NCBI RefSeq assembly: GCF_007993865.1
Contig: NZ_VIUH01000022.1
Location: 1 to 64,000 of the forward strand
Direction: 5' to 3'
Length of the DNA stretch: 64,000 nt
From: Pseudomonas sp. SJZ079
Lineage (GTDB): Bacteria; Pseudomonadota; Gammaproteobacteria; Pseudomonadales; Pseudomonadaceae
The translations under genes and the position numbers were made by a program. Positions 43,510 to 51,924 of the stretch are shown piece after piece. Numbering within the stretch: the stretch's first letter is position 1; each line of letters begins with the position of its first letter. The notes below the pieces were generated by a model that saw only the letters and a program-made list of their open reading frames with translations, was not told the DNA's origin and did no database searches.

Positions 43510-44139
43510 ATGCACCAGGAAACGCGGTTTTCCCGCCTGGAACCGGAGCTGCGCAAGGCGCATCTGATCGAGGCCACGCTGGTATGCCTCAAGCGCCATG
43601 GTTTTCAGGGCGCCTCGATCCGCAAGATCTGCGCCGAGGCAGGGGTGTCGGTCGGGCTGATCAATCATCACTATGCGGGTAAGGACGAACTGGTAGCGGA
43701 GGCCTACCTGGCTGTCACCGGGCGGGTGATGAGCCTGCTGCGCGAGGCCATCGACGCCGCGGCGCCGAGTCCCAGGGCGCGGCTGTCGGCGTTTTTTCGG
43801 GCGTCGTTTTCCCCCGAGGTGCTCGACCCGCAACTGCTGGACGCCTGGCTGGCCTTCTGGGGCGCGGTGAAAACCGCCGAGGCGATCAACCTGGCCCACG
43901 ATCAGTCCTATGGCGAATACCGGACCATCCTCGCCCAGGCCTTGAGCTGGCTAGCCGAGGGCGAGGGCTGGGCAGACTTCGATGCGCCGCTCGCCGCCAT
44001 CGGTCTCAGCGCTCTGCTGGATGGCTTGTGGCTGGAGTACGGGCTCAACCCCACGACCTTCACCCCGGAGCAGGGCGTGCAGATATGCGAGGCCTGGGTC
44101 GATGGCCTGCAGGTGAGCGGCTTTCGCCGTGTCGAGTAG
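43510..44139 (+). CDS. TetR-family regulator (BetI-like)
   Basis: A 209-residue TetR-type regulator. The N-terminal HTH (HLIEATLVCLKRHGFQGASI, then SVGLINHHYAGKDELV) resembles the BetI subgroup, and the C-terminal half has the WLAFWGAVKTAE ligand-domain helix. AGGAG is 8 bases upstream of the ATG at 43510; the longer frame to 43447 lacks one. It is the first gene before aruR in the same direction. Its target may be the cluster, but no operator was identified. Confidence 0.85.
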   Translation: MHQETRFSRLEPELRKAHLIEATLVCLKRHGFQGASIRKICAEAGVSVGLINHHYAGKDELVAEAYLAVTGRVMSLLREAIDAAAPSPRARLSAFFRASFSPEVLDPQLLDAWLAFWGAVKTAEAINLAHDQSYGEYRTILAQALSWLAEGEGWADFDAPLAAIGLSALLDGLWLEYGLNPTTFTPEQGVQICEAWVDGLQVSGFRRVE

Positions 44140-44264
44140 CCAGTCGTTGGTGCTGTTGATCATCTGTTCAGTACTGGCTACATTGGCCGGGAAAGTAAGT
44201 AGCCTGCTTGACCCAGAATAAATCCAAGAATTGGCCGCGCCCATGACGCGGCGGGGGCACAGTG

Positions 44265-44996
44265 ATGACGGTAACACCCCGTGTGCTGATCGTTGATGAC
44301 GATCCAGTGATCCGCGAGCTGCTCGCGTCCTATCTGCAGCGTGACGGTTATCAGGTGCACTGCGCCGACACGGCGGAGCAGGCCGAGGCCTGCCTGCTGG
44401 ATAATCCGGTGGACCTGGTGATGCTGGACATTCGCCTGCCGGGCAAGGATGGCCTGACCCTGACCCGCGAGTTGCGCGTGCGTTCGGAGGTGGGGATCAT
44501 CCTGATCACCGGCCGGGATGACGAGATCGATCGAATTGTCGGCCTGGAGTGCGGCGCCGACGATTACGTGGTCAAGCCGTTCAACCCGCGCGAGCTGGTG
44601 TCGAAGGCGAAGAACCTGGTGCGCCGCGTGCGCCACGCTCGGGCGTTGCAACCGCAGGCGCCGGCGGAGGCGCGTCAGCTGAAGTGTTTCGGTGACTGGA
44701 CCCTGGATGTCGATCGGCGCCGCCTGGTGGCAGCCGACGGCAGCGAAGGCCTGCTGACCCAGGGCGAGTTCCAGCTGCTCAGTGTGCTACTGCGCAACGC
44801 CGGGCATACCCTGAGCCGCGACCAACTGATGGATCAGATCCGCAACCGCGAATGGCTGCCGAATGACCGCTCGATCGACGTGCTGGTCGGCCGTCTGCGG
44901 CGCAAGTTGAACGACGACCCGGCCGACCCGCAGTTGATCATCACCATCCACGGCGCCGGTTACCTGTTCAGCGCCGCGGTCAGCAGCCGGCAATGA
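44265..44996 (+). CDS. aruR: Response regulator AruR (OmpR/TorR type)
   Basis: A 243-residue two-component regulator. The receiver domain has the acidic pair DDD at 11-13, phospho-acceptor D55 in MLDIRLPG and K in VVKPFNPREL; the C-terminal winged helix has LLTQGEFQLLSVLLRNAG and DVLVGRLRRKLNDD. It is named AruR because it sits with a hybrid kinase beside aruI and aruH, as in P. aeruginosa where AruRS controls the arginine transaminase pathway (from memory). GTG-ATG at the start; I chose ATG. It overlaps the next gene by 4 bp. Confidence 0.75.
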   Translation: MTVTPRVLIVDDDPVIRELLASYLQRDGYQVHCADTAEQAEACLLDNPVDLVMLDIRLPGKDGLTLTRELRVRSEVGIILITGRDDEIDRIVGLECGADDYVVKPFNPRELVSKAKNLVRRVRHARALQPQAPAEARQLKCFGDWTLDVDRRRLVAADGSEGLLTQGEFQLLSVLLRNAGHTLSRDQLMDQIRNREWLPNDRSIDVLVGRLRRKLNDDPADPQLIITIHGAGYLFSAAVSSRQ

Positions 44997-45784
44997 CTGT
45001 TCCCCTGCGCCTGACGCTGTTGCTGACTGGACTGTGCCTGAGCGCGGCCAGCTTGGCGGCGCCTGCGCCTGTGCGCTACTGCGATTACCCGGTGTATCCG
45101 CCGATTTCCTGGAGCGATGCCAACGGCGAGGTGCAGGGCCTGGCGCCACGCGCGGTGCGCGAGGTGATCGGCCGACTCGGCTTGCCGCTGGAGGTGGTGG
45201 TACTGGGCAACTGGAAGCGTTGCCTGACCGATGCGGCCGAGGGCCGGGTCGATCTGGTGATCGCCTATCGCTCGGCCGAGCGTGAGCACAGCCTGCTGTT
45301 CAGCCAGGTGCCGCTGCTGCGCGAGGAGGTGTCGGTGTTCTACAACCGGCGCAAGCCCTTGGCGGTGACCCGGCTCGAGGACCTGGCGCGCTATCGCGGC
45401 GGCCTGCTGTTCGGCGAGAGCTATGGCCAGGCCTTCGACCGCTTCGTCGCCACCCATGGCAATGTCGAGTGGGTGGCCAGCAATCGACAGAACTTTGGCA
45501 AGTTGATCCGCGGACGGATCGACTTCATCGCCCATGAGCGACGCACCGGCAAGCTGTTTCTCGAATACCTGCCGGGCGCCGAGGAGATCGAGGTGCTGCC
45601 GCTGACCCTGGCCGTGGACCACCTGTATTTCGCGGTGTCGAAACGCTCGCCGCTGGCGGCGCGGATGACCGATATCGACCGGGAACTGCAGCGTCTGCTG
45701 AGCGGTGAACGGGTCGAGCACTGGCTGCGGGAAAGCGAGCAGGCTTATCGGGCGCTGCAGTCGCAGGCGGATGGGCAACCGTGA
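44993..45784 (+). CDS. Periplasmic substrate-binding protein (SBP family 3), sensor partner
   Basis: A 263-residue protein with a Sec signal peptide (cleavage after SLAA, about residue 22) and a family 3 solute-binding fold. CDYPVYPPISWSDANGEVQGLAPRAV-type start is abbreviated here: the conserved YPPISW and GLAPRAV segments are visible, with DLVIAYRSAEREHSL further on. It is translationally coupled to aruR before it and aruS after it by 4-bp overlaps, with no ABC permease nearby. That suggests it delivers a bound ligand to the kinase rather than to a transporter. The ligand, possibly arginine, is inferred. Confidence 0.82.
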   Translation: MTVPLRLTLLLTGLCLSAASLAAPAPVRYCDYPVYPPISWSDANGEVQGLAPRAVREVIGRLGLPLEVVVLGNWKRCLTDAAEGRVDLVIAYRSAEREHSLLFSQVPLLREEVSVFYNRRKPLAVTRLEDLARYRGGLLFGESYGQAFDRFVATHGNVEWVASNRQNFGKLIRGRIDFIAHERRTGKLFLEYLPGAEEIEVLPLTLAVDHLYFAVSKRSPLAARMTDIDRELQRLLSGERVEHWLRESEQAYRALQSQADGQP

Positions 45785-48057
45785 AGTCCTGGGCAGTGTC
45801 GCCGTCCGGCCAGTTGTCGCGCCGCCTGTTGCGTTTCATTCTGCTGTTCAGCCTGTGTTTCACCCTGCTGGCCAGCGCCTTGCAACTGTACTTCGAGTAT
45901 CGCCGCGAGATGCAGGGCATCGCCTCGCGCCTCGAGTTGATCCACAGTGGTTACCTGGCCAGCATCGAGCGCAACCTGTGGGACCTCAATCAGGCGCAGC
46001 TGGACGTACAACTGCGCGGCCTGGTGGACTTTCCCGATATCGCCTGGGTGCACCTGCGCAGTGCCGATTTCGACCTGTTGCAAGGCCATCGGCTGCCCGC
46101 CGACGCGGCGCGCACCGAGCGCTTCGACCTGAGCTATCGCATGGCCGATGGCGAGCTGCGCGCGCTCGGCTCCCTGGAGATAGGCGTCGATCTGCAGGCG
46201 GTGCACCGCCGTTTGTATGCCAGCGGTTTGACCAACCTGTTGTGGATGGGGCTGTTCATCTGCGGCCTGGCGATCACCCTGTCCTGGCTATTCCATCGCC
46301 TGGTGACTCGCCACCTGTTGGCCATGGCGGCCTTCTCGAGGCAGCTCGCCGGTGGTGAGTGGCAGGCGCCCTTGCGCCTGGACAAGGGCCGCGGCGCGGC
46401 AGAAGACGAGATCGATGCGGTGGCCCATGCCCTGGACGAGATGCGCCAGGCCATTGTCGAGGATATGCGCCAGCGCGAGGTCGATCGTCTGGCCCTGCAA
46501 GACAAGAAGGACGAATTGCAGAAAATGGTCGAGCGGCGCACCGCCAGTCTGCACAGCGCCAAGGAGGAGGCCGAAGCGGCCAACCTGGCCAAGTCACGTT
46601 TCCTCGCGACCATGAGCCACGAGCTGCGCACCCCGCTGAATGGCATGCTCGGCATGGCCGAACTGTTGCGCGATGCGCCGCGCGACGCACTCGGTCGGCG
46701 CCGCCTGCAGGCCTTGCACAAGGCGGGCGAGGGCTTGCTGGCGCTGCTCAACGACTTGTTGGATTTCGCCAAGCTGGAGGAGGGCGAGGCGCGCATCGAG
46801 CCGGTGGGCTTTTCCCTGCAACAGTTGCTGGATGAGGTGCTCACCCTGCTCGAGCCCCGGGCGCAGGCCAATGCCAGCCAGCTCCTGAGTCATCTCGATC
46901 CCGGCCTGGGCGGCTATTTTCGCGGTCCCGAGCAATTCCTGCGGCAGGTCCTGACCAACCTGCTGGCCAATGCCATCAAGTTCACCCAGAACGGGCGGGT
47001 CCAGCTGCGCGTCGAGTTGCTGCAGCAGGATGCGGGGCGCCAGCGCCTGCGCATCCAGGTGGAGGACGACGGCATCGGCATACCCGAGGCGGTGCAGGCG
47101 CGGATCTTCGAGCGCTTCGTGCAGGCCGACGAACAGGTGGCCAGGCGCTACGGCGGCGCCGGGCTCGGCCTGGCGATCTGCAAGCGCCTGGTGCAGGCCA
47201 TGGGCGGCGAGATCCGCCTGCACAGCCGCGAAGGCCAGGGCAGCCGCTTCTGGTTCGACATTTGGCTGCAGCAGGCGCAGCCGCCGCTGCAACTCGCGGC
47301 CGCTGCGGCGCCGGAAACCGCCCCTGAGCCACGCCATGTGCTGGTGGTGGAAGACGTCGAGCTGAACCGCGAGGTGGCCCAGGGCCTGCTGGAGCGCGAA
47401 GGGCACCGGGTGAGCCTGGCCGAGGATGCCGAACCGGCCCTGCGCCAGTGCCAGGCCAGGCGTTTCGACCTGATCCTGCTCGATGTGCAGCTGCCCGGTT
47501 TGAGCGGCGTGGAACTGTGTCGGCAAATTCGTCAGGACCCGTTGGGGGTCAATCGGCAGACGCCGATCTTCGCCTTCACTGCCAGCCTGCAGCCGGCCAT
47601 GGTCCAGCGCTACCTGGATGCCGGCATGCAAGGGGTGATCGCCAAGCCGATCCAGCTACCGGCCTTGCGTCAGGCCCTGGCAGGCATGCTGCGCGGCGCG
47701 CCGGTGGCGAGCGAGGCGCTGCTCGATCCGCACGTATTGCACACCCATCGCGAGGCGCTGGGGGCCGGCAAGCTCGCCCAGCTGTTGCGCCTGTTGCAAG
47801 ACAGCCTGCAGCAACAGGGCGAGCTCTTGCTAACCGCCTTGCAGGCGCGGGACTACCCGGAAATCGCCAGTGCGGCGCACCGCCTGGCCAGCGCCAGCGA
47901 GTCACTCGGCGGGCGGCCACTGGCGGCAATGCTGCGGCGTCTCGAAACTGCGGGCGAAGAACAGGCCGAGGCCCAGTGTGCGGAACTGGCCGAGCCGCTG
48001 CGCGAGCTGCTCGACGCCACTCAGCAGGCGTTGAGTCAGGCGCTGACGCAGTTGTAA
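45781..48057 (+). CDS. aruS: Hybrid sensor histidine kinase AruS (TorS-like)
   Basis: A 758-residue tripartite kinase. TM1 about 16-37, a periplasmic domain of about 105 residues, TM2 about 148-170, HAMP-like linker and coiled coil, HisKA with H280 in MSHELRTPL, HATPase with NLLANAIKFTQ and GAGLGLAICKRL, a receiver with D568 in LLDVQLPG, and a C-terminal Hpt domain with H700 in AAHRLASASESLGG. Phosphate would flow H280-D568-H700 to AruR. The coupled binding protein upstream probably helps the periplasmic domain to detect the ligand. Confidence 0.82.
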   Translation: MKSWAVSPSGQLSRRLLRFILLFSLCFTLLASALQLYFEYRREMQGIASRLELIHSGYLASIERNLWDLNQAQLDVQLRGLVDFPDIAWVHLRSADFDLLQGHRLPADAARTERFDLSYRMADGELRALGSLEIGVDLQAVHRRLYASGLTNLLWMGLFICGLAITLSWLFHRLVTRHLLAMAAFSRQLAGGEWQAPLRLDKGRGAAEDEIDAVAHALDEMRQAIVEDMRQREVDRLALQDKKDELQKMVERRTASLHSAKEEAEAANLAKSRFLATMSHELRTPLNGMLGMAELLRDAPRDALGRRRLQALHKAGEGLLALLNDLLDFAKLEEGEARIEPVGFSLQQLLDEVLTLLEPRAQANASQLLSHLDPGLGGYFRGPEQFLRQVLTNLLANAIKFTQNGRVQLRVELLQQDAGRQRLRIQVEDDGIGIPEAVQARIFERFVQADEQVARRYGGAGLGLAICKRLVQAMGGEIRLHSREGQGSRFWFDIWLQQAQPPLQLAAAAAPETAPEPRHVLVVEDVELNREVAQGLLEREGHRVSLAEDAEPALRQCQARRFDLILLDVQLPGLSGVELCRQIRQDPLGVNRQTPIFAFTASLQPAMVQRYLDAGMQGVIAKPIQLPALRQALAGMLRGAPVASEALLDPHVLHTHREALGAGKLAQLLRLLQDSLQQQGELLLTALQARDYPEIASAAHRLASASESLGGRPLAAMLRRLETAGEEQAEAQCAELAEPLRELLDATQQALSQALTQL

Positions 48058-48184
48058 CAACGCCGTTACCACTTCTTACATCTTCTTTCCCGGTGTTCAA
48101 CGGGGGCTTACATCGCTTGCCAATAATCAGGGCGGAACCGGGCACTGGTCCCGGTCAAACCTTGGTCTTTGGGAGATAACAACA

Positions 48185-49678
48185 ATGAAGCTCCGCAAAC
48201 TGTCCGCCCTGGACGCGCTGCTGGTCGGCGCCGTCCTGCTGGCGCTGATCGCCGGCTCGCTGAGTCTGTTCGACGATCCGATGTCCGGTCCGCTGCAACT
48301 CGCGTTGATCATGGTCGGCTGCTTCGCCGCCCTGATCGGCATGAAGAACGGCGTCAGCTGGGCCGAACTGGAAGCCGAGATCACCGCCACCAACGCCAAG
48401 ACGGTCGCGCCGATTTTCATCTTTCTGTCGATTGGCGTGCTGATCGGTGCCTTTATCATCGCCGGCACCGTGCCGACCCTGCTGTATGCCGGGCTCAGCC
48501 TGCTGTCGCCGGCCTTCTTCTACCCGCTGGCCTGTCTGATCTGCGCCATCGTCTCGATGTGCATCGGCTCGTCCTGGACTACCGCCGCGACCATCGGCGT
48601 GGGCCTGATGGGCACCGCCCACGGTTTCGGCTTGTCGGCGGAAATCACCGCGGGAGCTGTGGTGGCTGGCGCCTATTTTGGCGACAAGATGTCGCCGCTG
48701 TCGGAAACCACCAACCTGGCCCCGGCCGTCGCAGGCTCCGAGTTGTTCGCCCATATCCGTCACATGGCCTGGGTGTCGCTGCCCAGCTTCCTCATCGCCC
48801 TGGTGCTGTTCAGCATCCTGGCGCTGAATGCCGATGCTCAGGGCGAGGCGGTGTCCAATGTCGGCGAACTCAAGGCGCAGCTGGCCGGTTCGTTCAACAT
48901 CGCCTGGTACAACCTGATTCCGCTGCTGGCCCTGCTCGGGCTGTCGATACGCAAGGCGCCGGCGTTCCCGGCGATCATGCTGTGCAGTGCGCTGGCCTGT
49001 GTGTTTGCCGTGTTGTTCCAGGCGCCGGTGATCGAGCGTTTCATGGCCGATAGCGAGCAAACCGGCGCGCTCATGGTGGTCAAGGCCCTGTGGACGGTGA
49101 TGGCCACCGGCTTCGTTTCGCACAGCGGTAACGAGGTGGTGGACAGCCTGCTCAGCCGTGGCGGCATGGCCGGCATGGTGTTCATGGCGTTCCTGGTGTT
49201 CTGCTCGATGATGATGACTGCGGTGCTCGAACGCATCGGTTTCATCCGCTTCCTGCTCGGCCTGATCGTACGCGGCGTGCACTCGGTCGGCGCGCTGATC
49301 GGCGCGACCCTGGCCACCAGCATCGGCGTCAACGTGCTGACCGGTGACCAGTACCTGTCCCTGGTGCTGCCGGGGCAAATGTGGAAGGAAGAGTACCGCC
49401 TGCGCGGTCTGGCGGCGGTCAACCTGTCGCGCACCATCGAGGATGGCGGCACCGTGACCTCGTCGCTGATTCCCTGGAACGCCTGCGGCGTCTACATGGC
49501 GGCGACCCTGGGCGTCGCCACCCTGTCCTATGCACCCTTCGCCTTCTTCAACTGGATCAATCCAATCATCGCGCTGATCTACGGCATCTTCTGCATCAAG
49601 ATCCTGCCGCTGGTCAGCCAGGATGCCGAGTCTGAGCCGCAACTCGCGGCGGCTAAGCCGCTGGTGAGCGCCAGCTAG
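48185..49678 (+). CDS. NhaC-family Na+/H+ antiporter-like transporter
   Basis: A 497-residue integral membrane protein with about eleven or twelve helices. Signature blocks are GSSWTTAATIGVGLMG, GAYFGDKMSPLSETTNLAP and VTSSLIPWNACGVYM, all typical of the NhaC family. GGGAG precedes the ATG. Family members exchange Na+ and H+, but some carry amino acids or organic acids. Its place between the aru sensing and catabolic genes, where P. aeruginosa has an amino-acid permease (memory), suggests uptake of arginine or a related compound; that is inference. Confidence 0.88.
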   Translation: MKLRKLSALDALLVGAVLLALIAGSLSLFDDPMSGPLQLALIMVGCFAALIGMKNGVSWAELEAEITATNAKTVAPIFIFLSIGVLIGAFIIAGTVPTLLYAGLSLLSPAFFYPLACLICAIVSMCIGSSWTTAATIGVGLMGTAHGFGLSAEITAGAVVAGAYFGDKMSPLSETTNLAPAVAGSELFAHIRHMAWVSLPSFLIALVLFSILALNADAQGEAVSNVGELKAQLAGSFNIAWYNLIPLLALLGLSIRKAPAFPAIMLCSALACVFAVLFQAPVIERFMADSEQTGALMVVKALWTVMATGFVSHSGNEVVDSLLSRGGMAGMVFMAFLVFCSMMMTAVLERIGFIRFLLGLIVRGVHSVGALIGATLATSIGVNVLTGDQYLSLVLPGQMWKEEYRLRGLAAVNLSRTIEDGGTVTSSLIPWNACGVYMAATLGVATLSYAPFAFFNWINPIIALIYGIFCIKILPLVSQDAESEPQLAAAKPLVSAS

Positions 49679-49701
49679 ACACTGAGTGTCCTGCGCACCA
49701 C

Positions 49702-49740
49702 AACAAAGGCCTGGCCGGCACTGGCCGGGCCTTTGTTTTT
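49702..49740 (+). terminator. Terminator after the NhaC gene
   Basis: AACAAAGGCCTGGCC pairs with GGCCGGGCCTTTGTT around a short loop, followed by a T-tract. It separates the sensing/transport genes from the catabolic operon. Confidence 0.92.
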
Positions 49741-49842
49741 GCCCTGTAAGCAGTTGTGCGAAGTTGTAATGCCAATCGATAGATAAATAAAAAATCTAAT
49801 AAATACAAATAGATAGAGTTTTCATTCGGTTGTTCTGATGGG

Positions 49843-49872
49843 TTGTCACGCTACTGAACAAGTGTTTAGTAT
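49843..49872 (+). promoter_or_regulatory. Candidate sigma-70 promoter of the catabolic operon
   Basis: TTGTCA (49843-49848), an 18-bp spacer and TAGTAT (49867-49872) in an AT-rich gap upstream of the enoyl-CoA hydratase gene. The AT-rich 49770-49830 block upstream could hold activator sites for AruR. Consensus match is moderate. Confidence 0.4.
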
Positions 49873-49932
49873 TGCTTCCAGAGAGGACGCCTATGCCGTC
49901 CTTGTTAGCAGAATAAGAAGTCGAGGATTGCC

Positions 49933-50724
49933 ATGAACACTGCATCGAGTCTGTTGACGCGGGTTGCCGGCGGCGCCGCCTGGGTCACCCTGAATCGCCC
50001 CGAGCAACGTAACGCGCTGGACATCCCCAGCCTCAAGGCCCTGCACGCGCTGCTCGACGAGCTCAGTGCCGACCCTGCCGTGCGTGTGCTGGTACTGACC
50101 GGCAGCGGCAAGAGCTTCTGCGCCGGCGCCGACCTTGCCGAGTGGGCTGCGGCCGAGGCCCGTGGCGCGCTGGAAAGCTACGGCTGGACCGAGGCCGCGC
50201 ATGCCCTGATGACCCGCCTGCATGGCTTCGGCAAACCGACCATCGCCGCCATCAACGGCACCGCAGTGGGCGCCGGGATGGACCTGACGCTGTGCTGTGA
50301 TTTTCGTCTGGCCGCGCAGTCGGCGCGCTTCAAGGCCGGCTACACCAGCATGGCCTACTCACCGGATGCTGGCGCCAGCTGGCACCTGCCGCGCTTGATC
50401 GGCAGCGAGCAGGCCAAGCGTCTGTTGTTCCTCGACGAGCTGTGGGGCGCCGGGCGTGCCCTGGCCGCCGGCCTGGTCGGTGAAGTCTGCGCCGACGAAC
50501 AGTTGCTGGCAGTCGCCGACGAACTGGCTACGCGACTGGCCAGCGGCCCGACCTTCGCCTTCGCCCAGACCAAGACCCTGATCGAAGACGGTGCCCGGCG
50601 CAGCCTGGCCGAGCAGCTCGAAGCCGAGCGCCGCGCCGGGCTGCTCTGCGGTCGCAGCGAAGATGGTGGCGAAGCGTTGCGCGCCGCCATGGAAAAACGC
50701 GCCCCCCTCTTTATCGGCCGCTGA
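49933..50724 (+). CDS. Enoyl-CoA hydratase/isomerase family protein
   Basis: A crotonase-fold enzyme of 263 residues. The oxyanion-hole segments SFCAGADLAEW and GTAVGAGMDLTLCCDFRLAA are clear; the region where enoyl-CoA hydratases carry catalytic Glu reads YSPDAGASWHLPRLIG, so the classical second Glu is not evident. It is the first gene of the catabolic operon, followed after 29 bp by an acyl-CoA dehydrogenase. Substrate inferred: a CoA ester derived from arginine catabolism. Confidence 0.88.
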   Translation: MNTASSLLTRVAGGAAWVTLNRPEQRNALDIPSLKALHALLDELSADPAVRVLVLTGSGKSFCAGADLAEWAAAEARGALESYGWTEAAHALMTRLHGFGKPTIAAINGTAVGAGMDLTLCCDFRLAAQSARFKAGYTSMAYSPDAGASWHLPRLIGSEQAKRLLFLDELWGAGRALAAGLVGEVCADEQLLAVADELATRLASGPTFAFAQTKTLIEDGARRSLAEQLEAERRAGLLCGRSEDGGEALRAAMEKRAPLFIGR

Positions 50725-50753
50725 ACTGCAGCCCCTTGCCACAGGACATAGCG

Positions 50754-51914
50754 ATGAATTTTCAACTGAGCCAAGAACAAGAAATGCTGGTCGCTGCGGT
50801 ACGCAGCTTCGTCGAGAAGGAACTGCTGCCCCATGAAGAGGCCGTCGACCGCGCCGATGCGGTATCCCCGGAGCTGGCCGCGCAGATTCGTGGAAAGGCC
50901 ATCGCCGCCGGCTTCTATGCCTTCAACATGCCGGAGGAGGTGGGTGGCGGCGGCCTCGATTACCTGTCCCAGGCGCTGATCGAACGTGAGCTGTCCAAGG
51001 TCTCCTGGGCCTTGCAGGTGTTCGTCGCGCGACCGTCGAAGATCCTCATGGCCTGCACCGGCGAGCAGATTCAGGACTACCTGCTGCCCTGCATCCAGGG
51101 CGAGAAGATCGACTGCTTCGCCCTCACCGAGCCGGGCGCCGGCTCCGACGCCAACTCGATCAAGACCCGTGCGGTGCGCGACGGCGATGACTTCCTGCTG
51201 AATGGCAGCAAGCACTTCATCAGCCACGCCGGGCATGCCGATTTCGCCATCGTCTTCGCGGTCACCGACAGCTATGAGAAGAACGGCAAGAAGCGCAACG
51301 CCGTGACCTCTTTCCTGGTCGATCGCGATACCCCGGGGATGACCATCCGCCGCGGGCCCAAGTGCGTGAGCAACCGTGGCTATCACACCTACGAGCTGTT
51401 TTTCGATGACTGCCGGGTACCCGCGAGCAAGGTGCTCGGCGAGGTGGACAAGGGCTGGGAGGTGGCCAATGCCTGGCTCACCGCCGGCCGCGTAATGGTC
51501 GCCGCCAACTGTGTTGGCCAGGCGCAACGGGCACTGGATCTGGCCCTGCAATGGTCTGCCGACCGCAAGCAGTTCGGTCAGCCGATCGGTAGCTACCAAG
51601 GGGTGTCGTTCAAGCTCGCCGACATGGCCACGCAGATCCGCGCCGCCGAGCTGCTGTGCCTGCACACCGCCTGGAAGATGGACCAGGGCAGCATGACCGA
51701 CGGCGACGCCGGCATGGCCAAGCTGCTGGCCAGCGAAGTGCTCGGCAAGGTGGCCGACGAGACGGTGCAGATCTTCGGCGGCATGGGCCTGATGGACGAA
51801 GGCCCGGTGGAACGCATCTGGCGCAACGCGCGGATCGAGCGGATCTGGGAAGGCACTTCGGAGATCCAGCGTCACATCATTTCCCGAGAACTGCTGCGGC
51901 CGTTGCTGCGCTGA
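50754..51914 (+). CDS. Acyl-CoA dehydrogenase
   Basis: An FAD-dependent acyl-CoA dehydrogenase of 386 residues that introduces an alpha-beta double bond in a CoA thioester. Visible blocks are CFALTEPGAGSDANS, GSKHFISHAGHADF, the FAD-binding QIFGGMGLM and the C-terminal catalytic segment IWEGTSEIQRHII. The ATG at 50754 is preceded by ACAGGACA. Between the hydratase and the CoA ligase, 10 bp before the latter. Confidence 0.92.
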   Translation: MNFQLSQEQEMLVAAVRSFVEKELLPHEEAVDRADAVSPELAAQIRGKAIAAGFYAFNMPEEVGGGGLDYLSQALIERELSKVSWALQVFVARPSKILMACTGEQIQDYLLPCIQGEKIDCFALTEPGAGSDANSIKTRAVRDGDDFLLNGSKHFISHAGHADFAIVFAVTDSYEKNGKKRNAVTSFLVDRDTPGMTIRRGPKCVSNRGYHTYELFFDDCRVPASKVLGEVDKGWEVANAWLTAGRVMVAANCVGQAQRALDLALQWSADRKQFGQPIGSYQGVSFKLADMATQIRAAELLCLHTAWKMDQGSMTDGDAGMAKLLASEVLGKVADETVQIFGGMGLMDEGPVERIWRNARIERIWEGTSEIQRHIISRELLRPLLR

Positions 51915-51924
51915 GGGGACCGTC

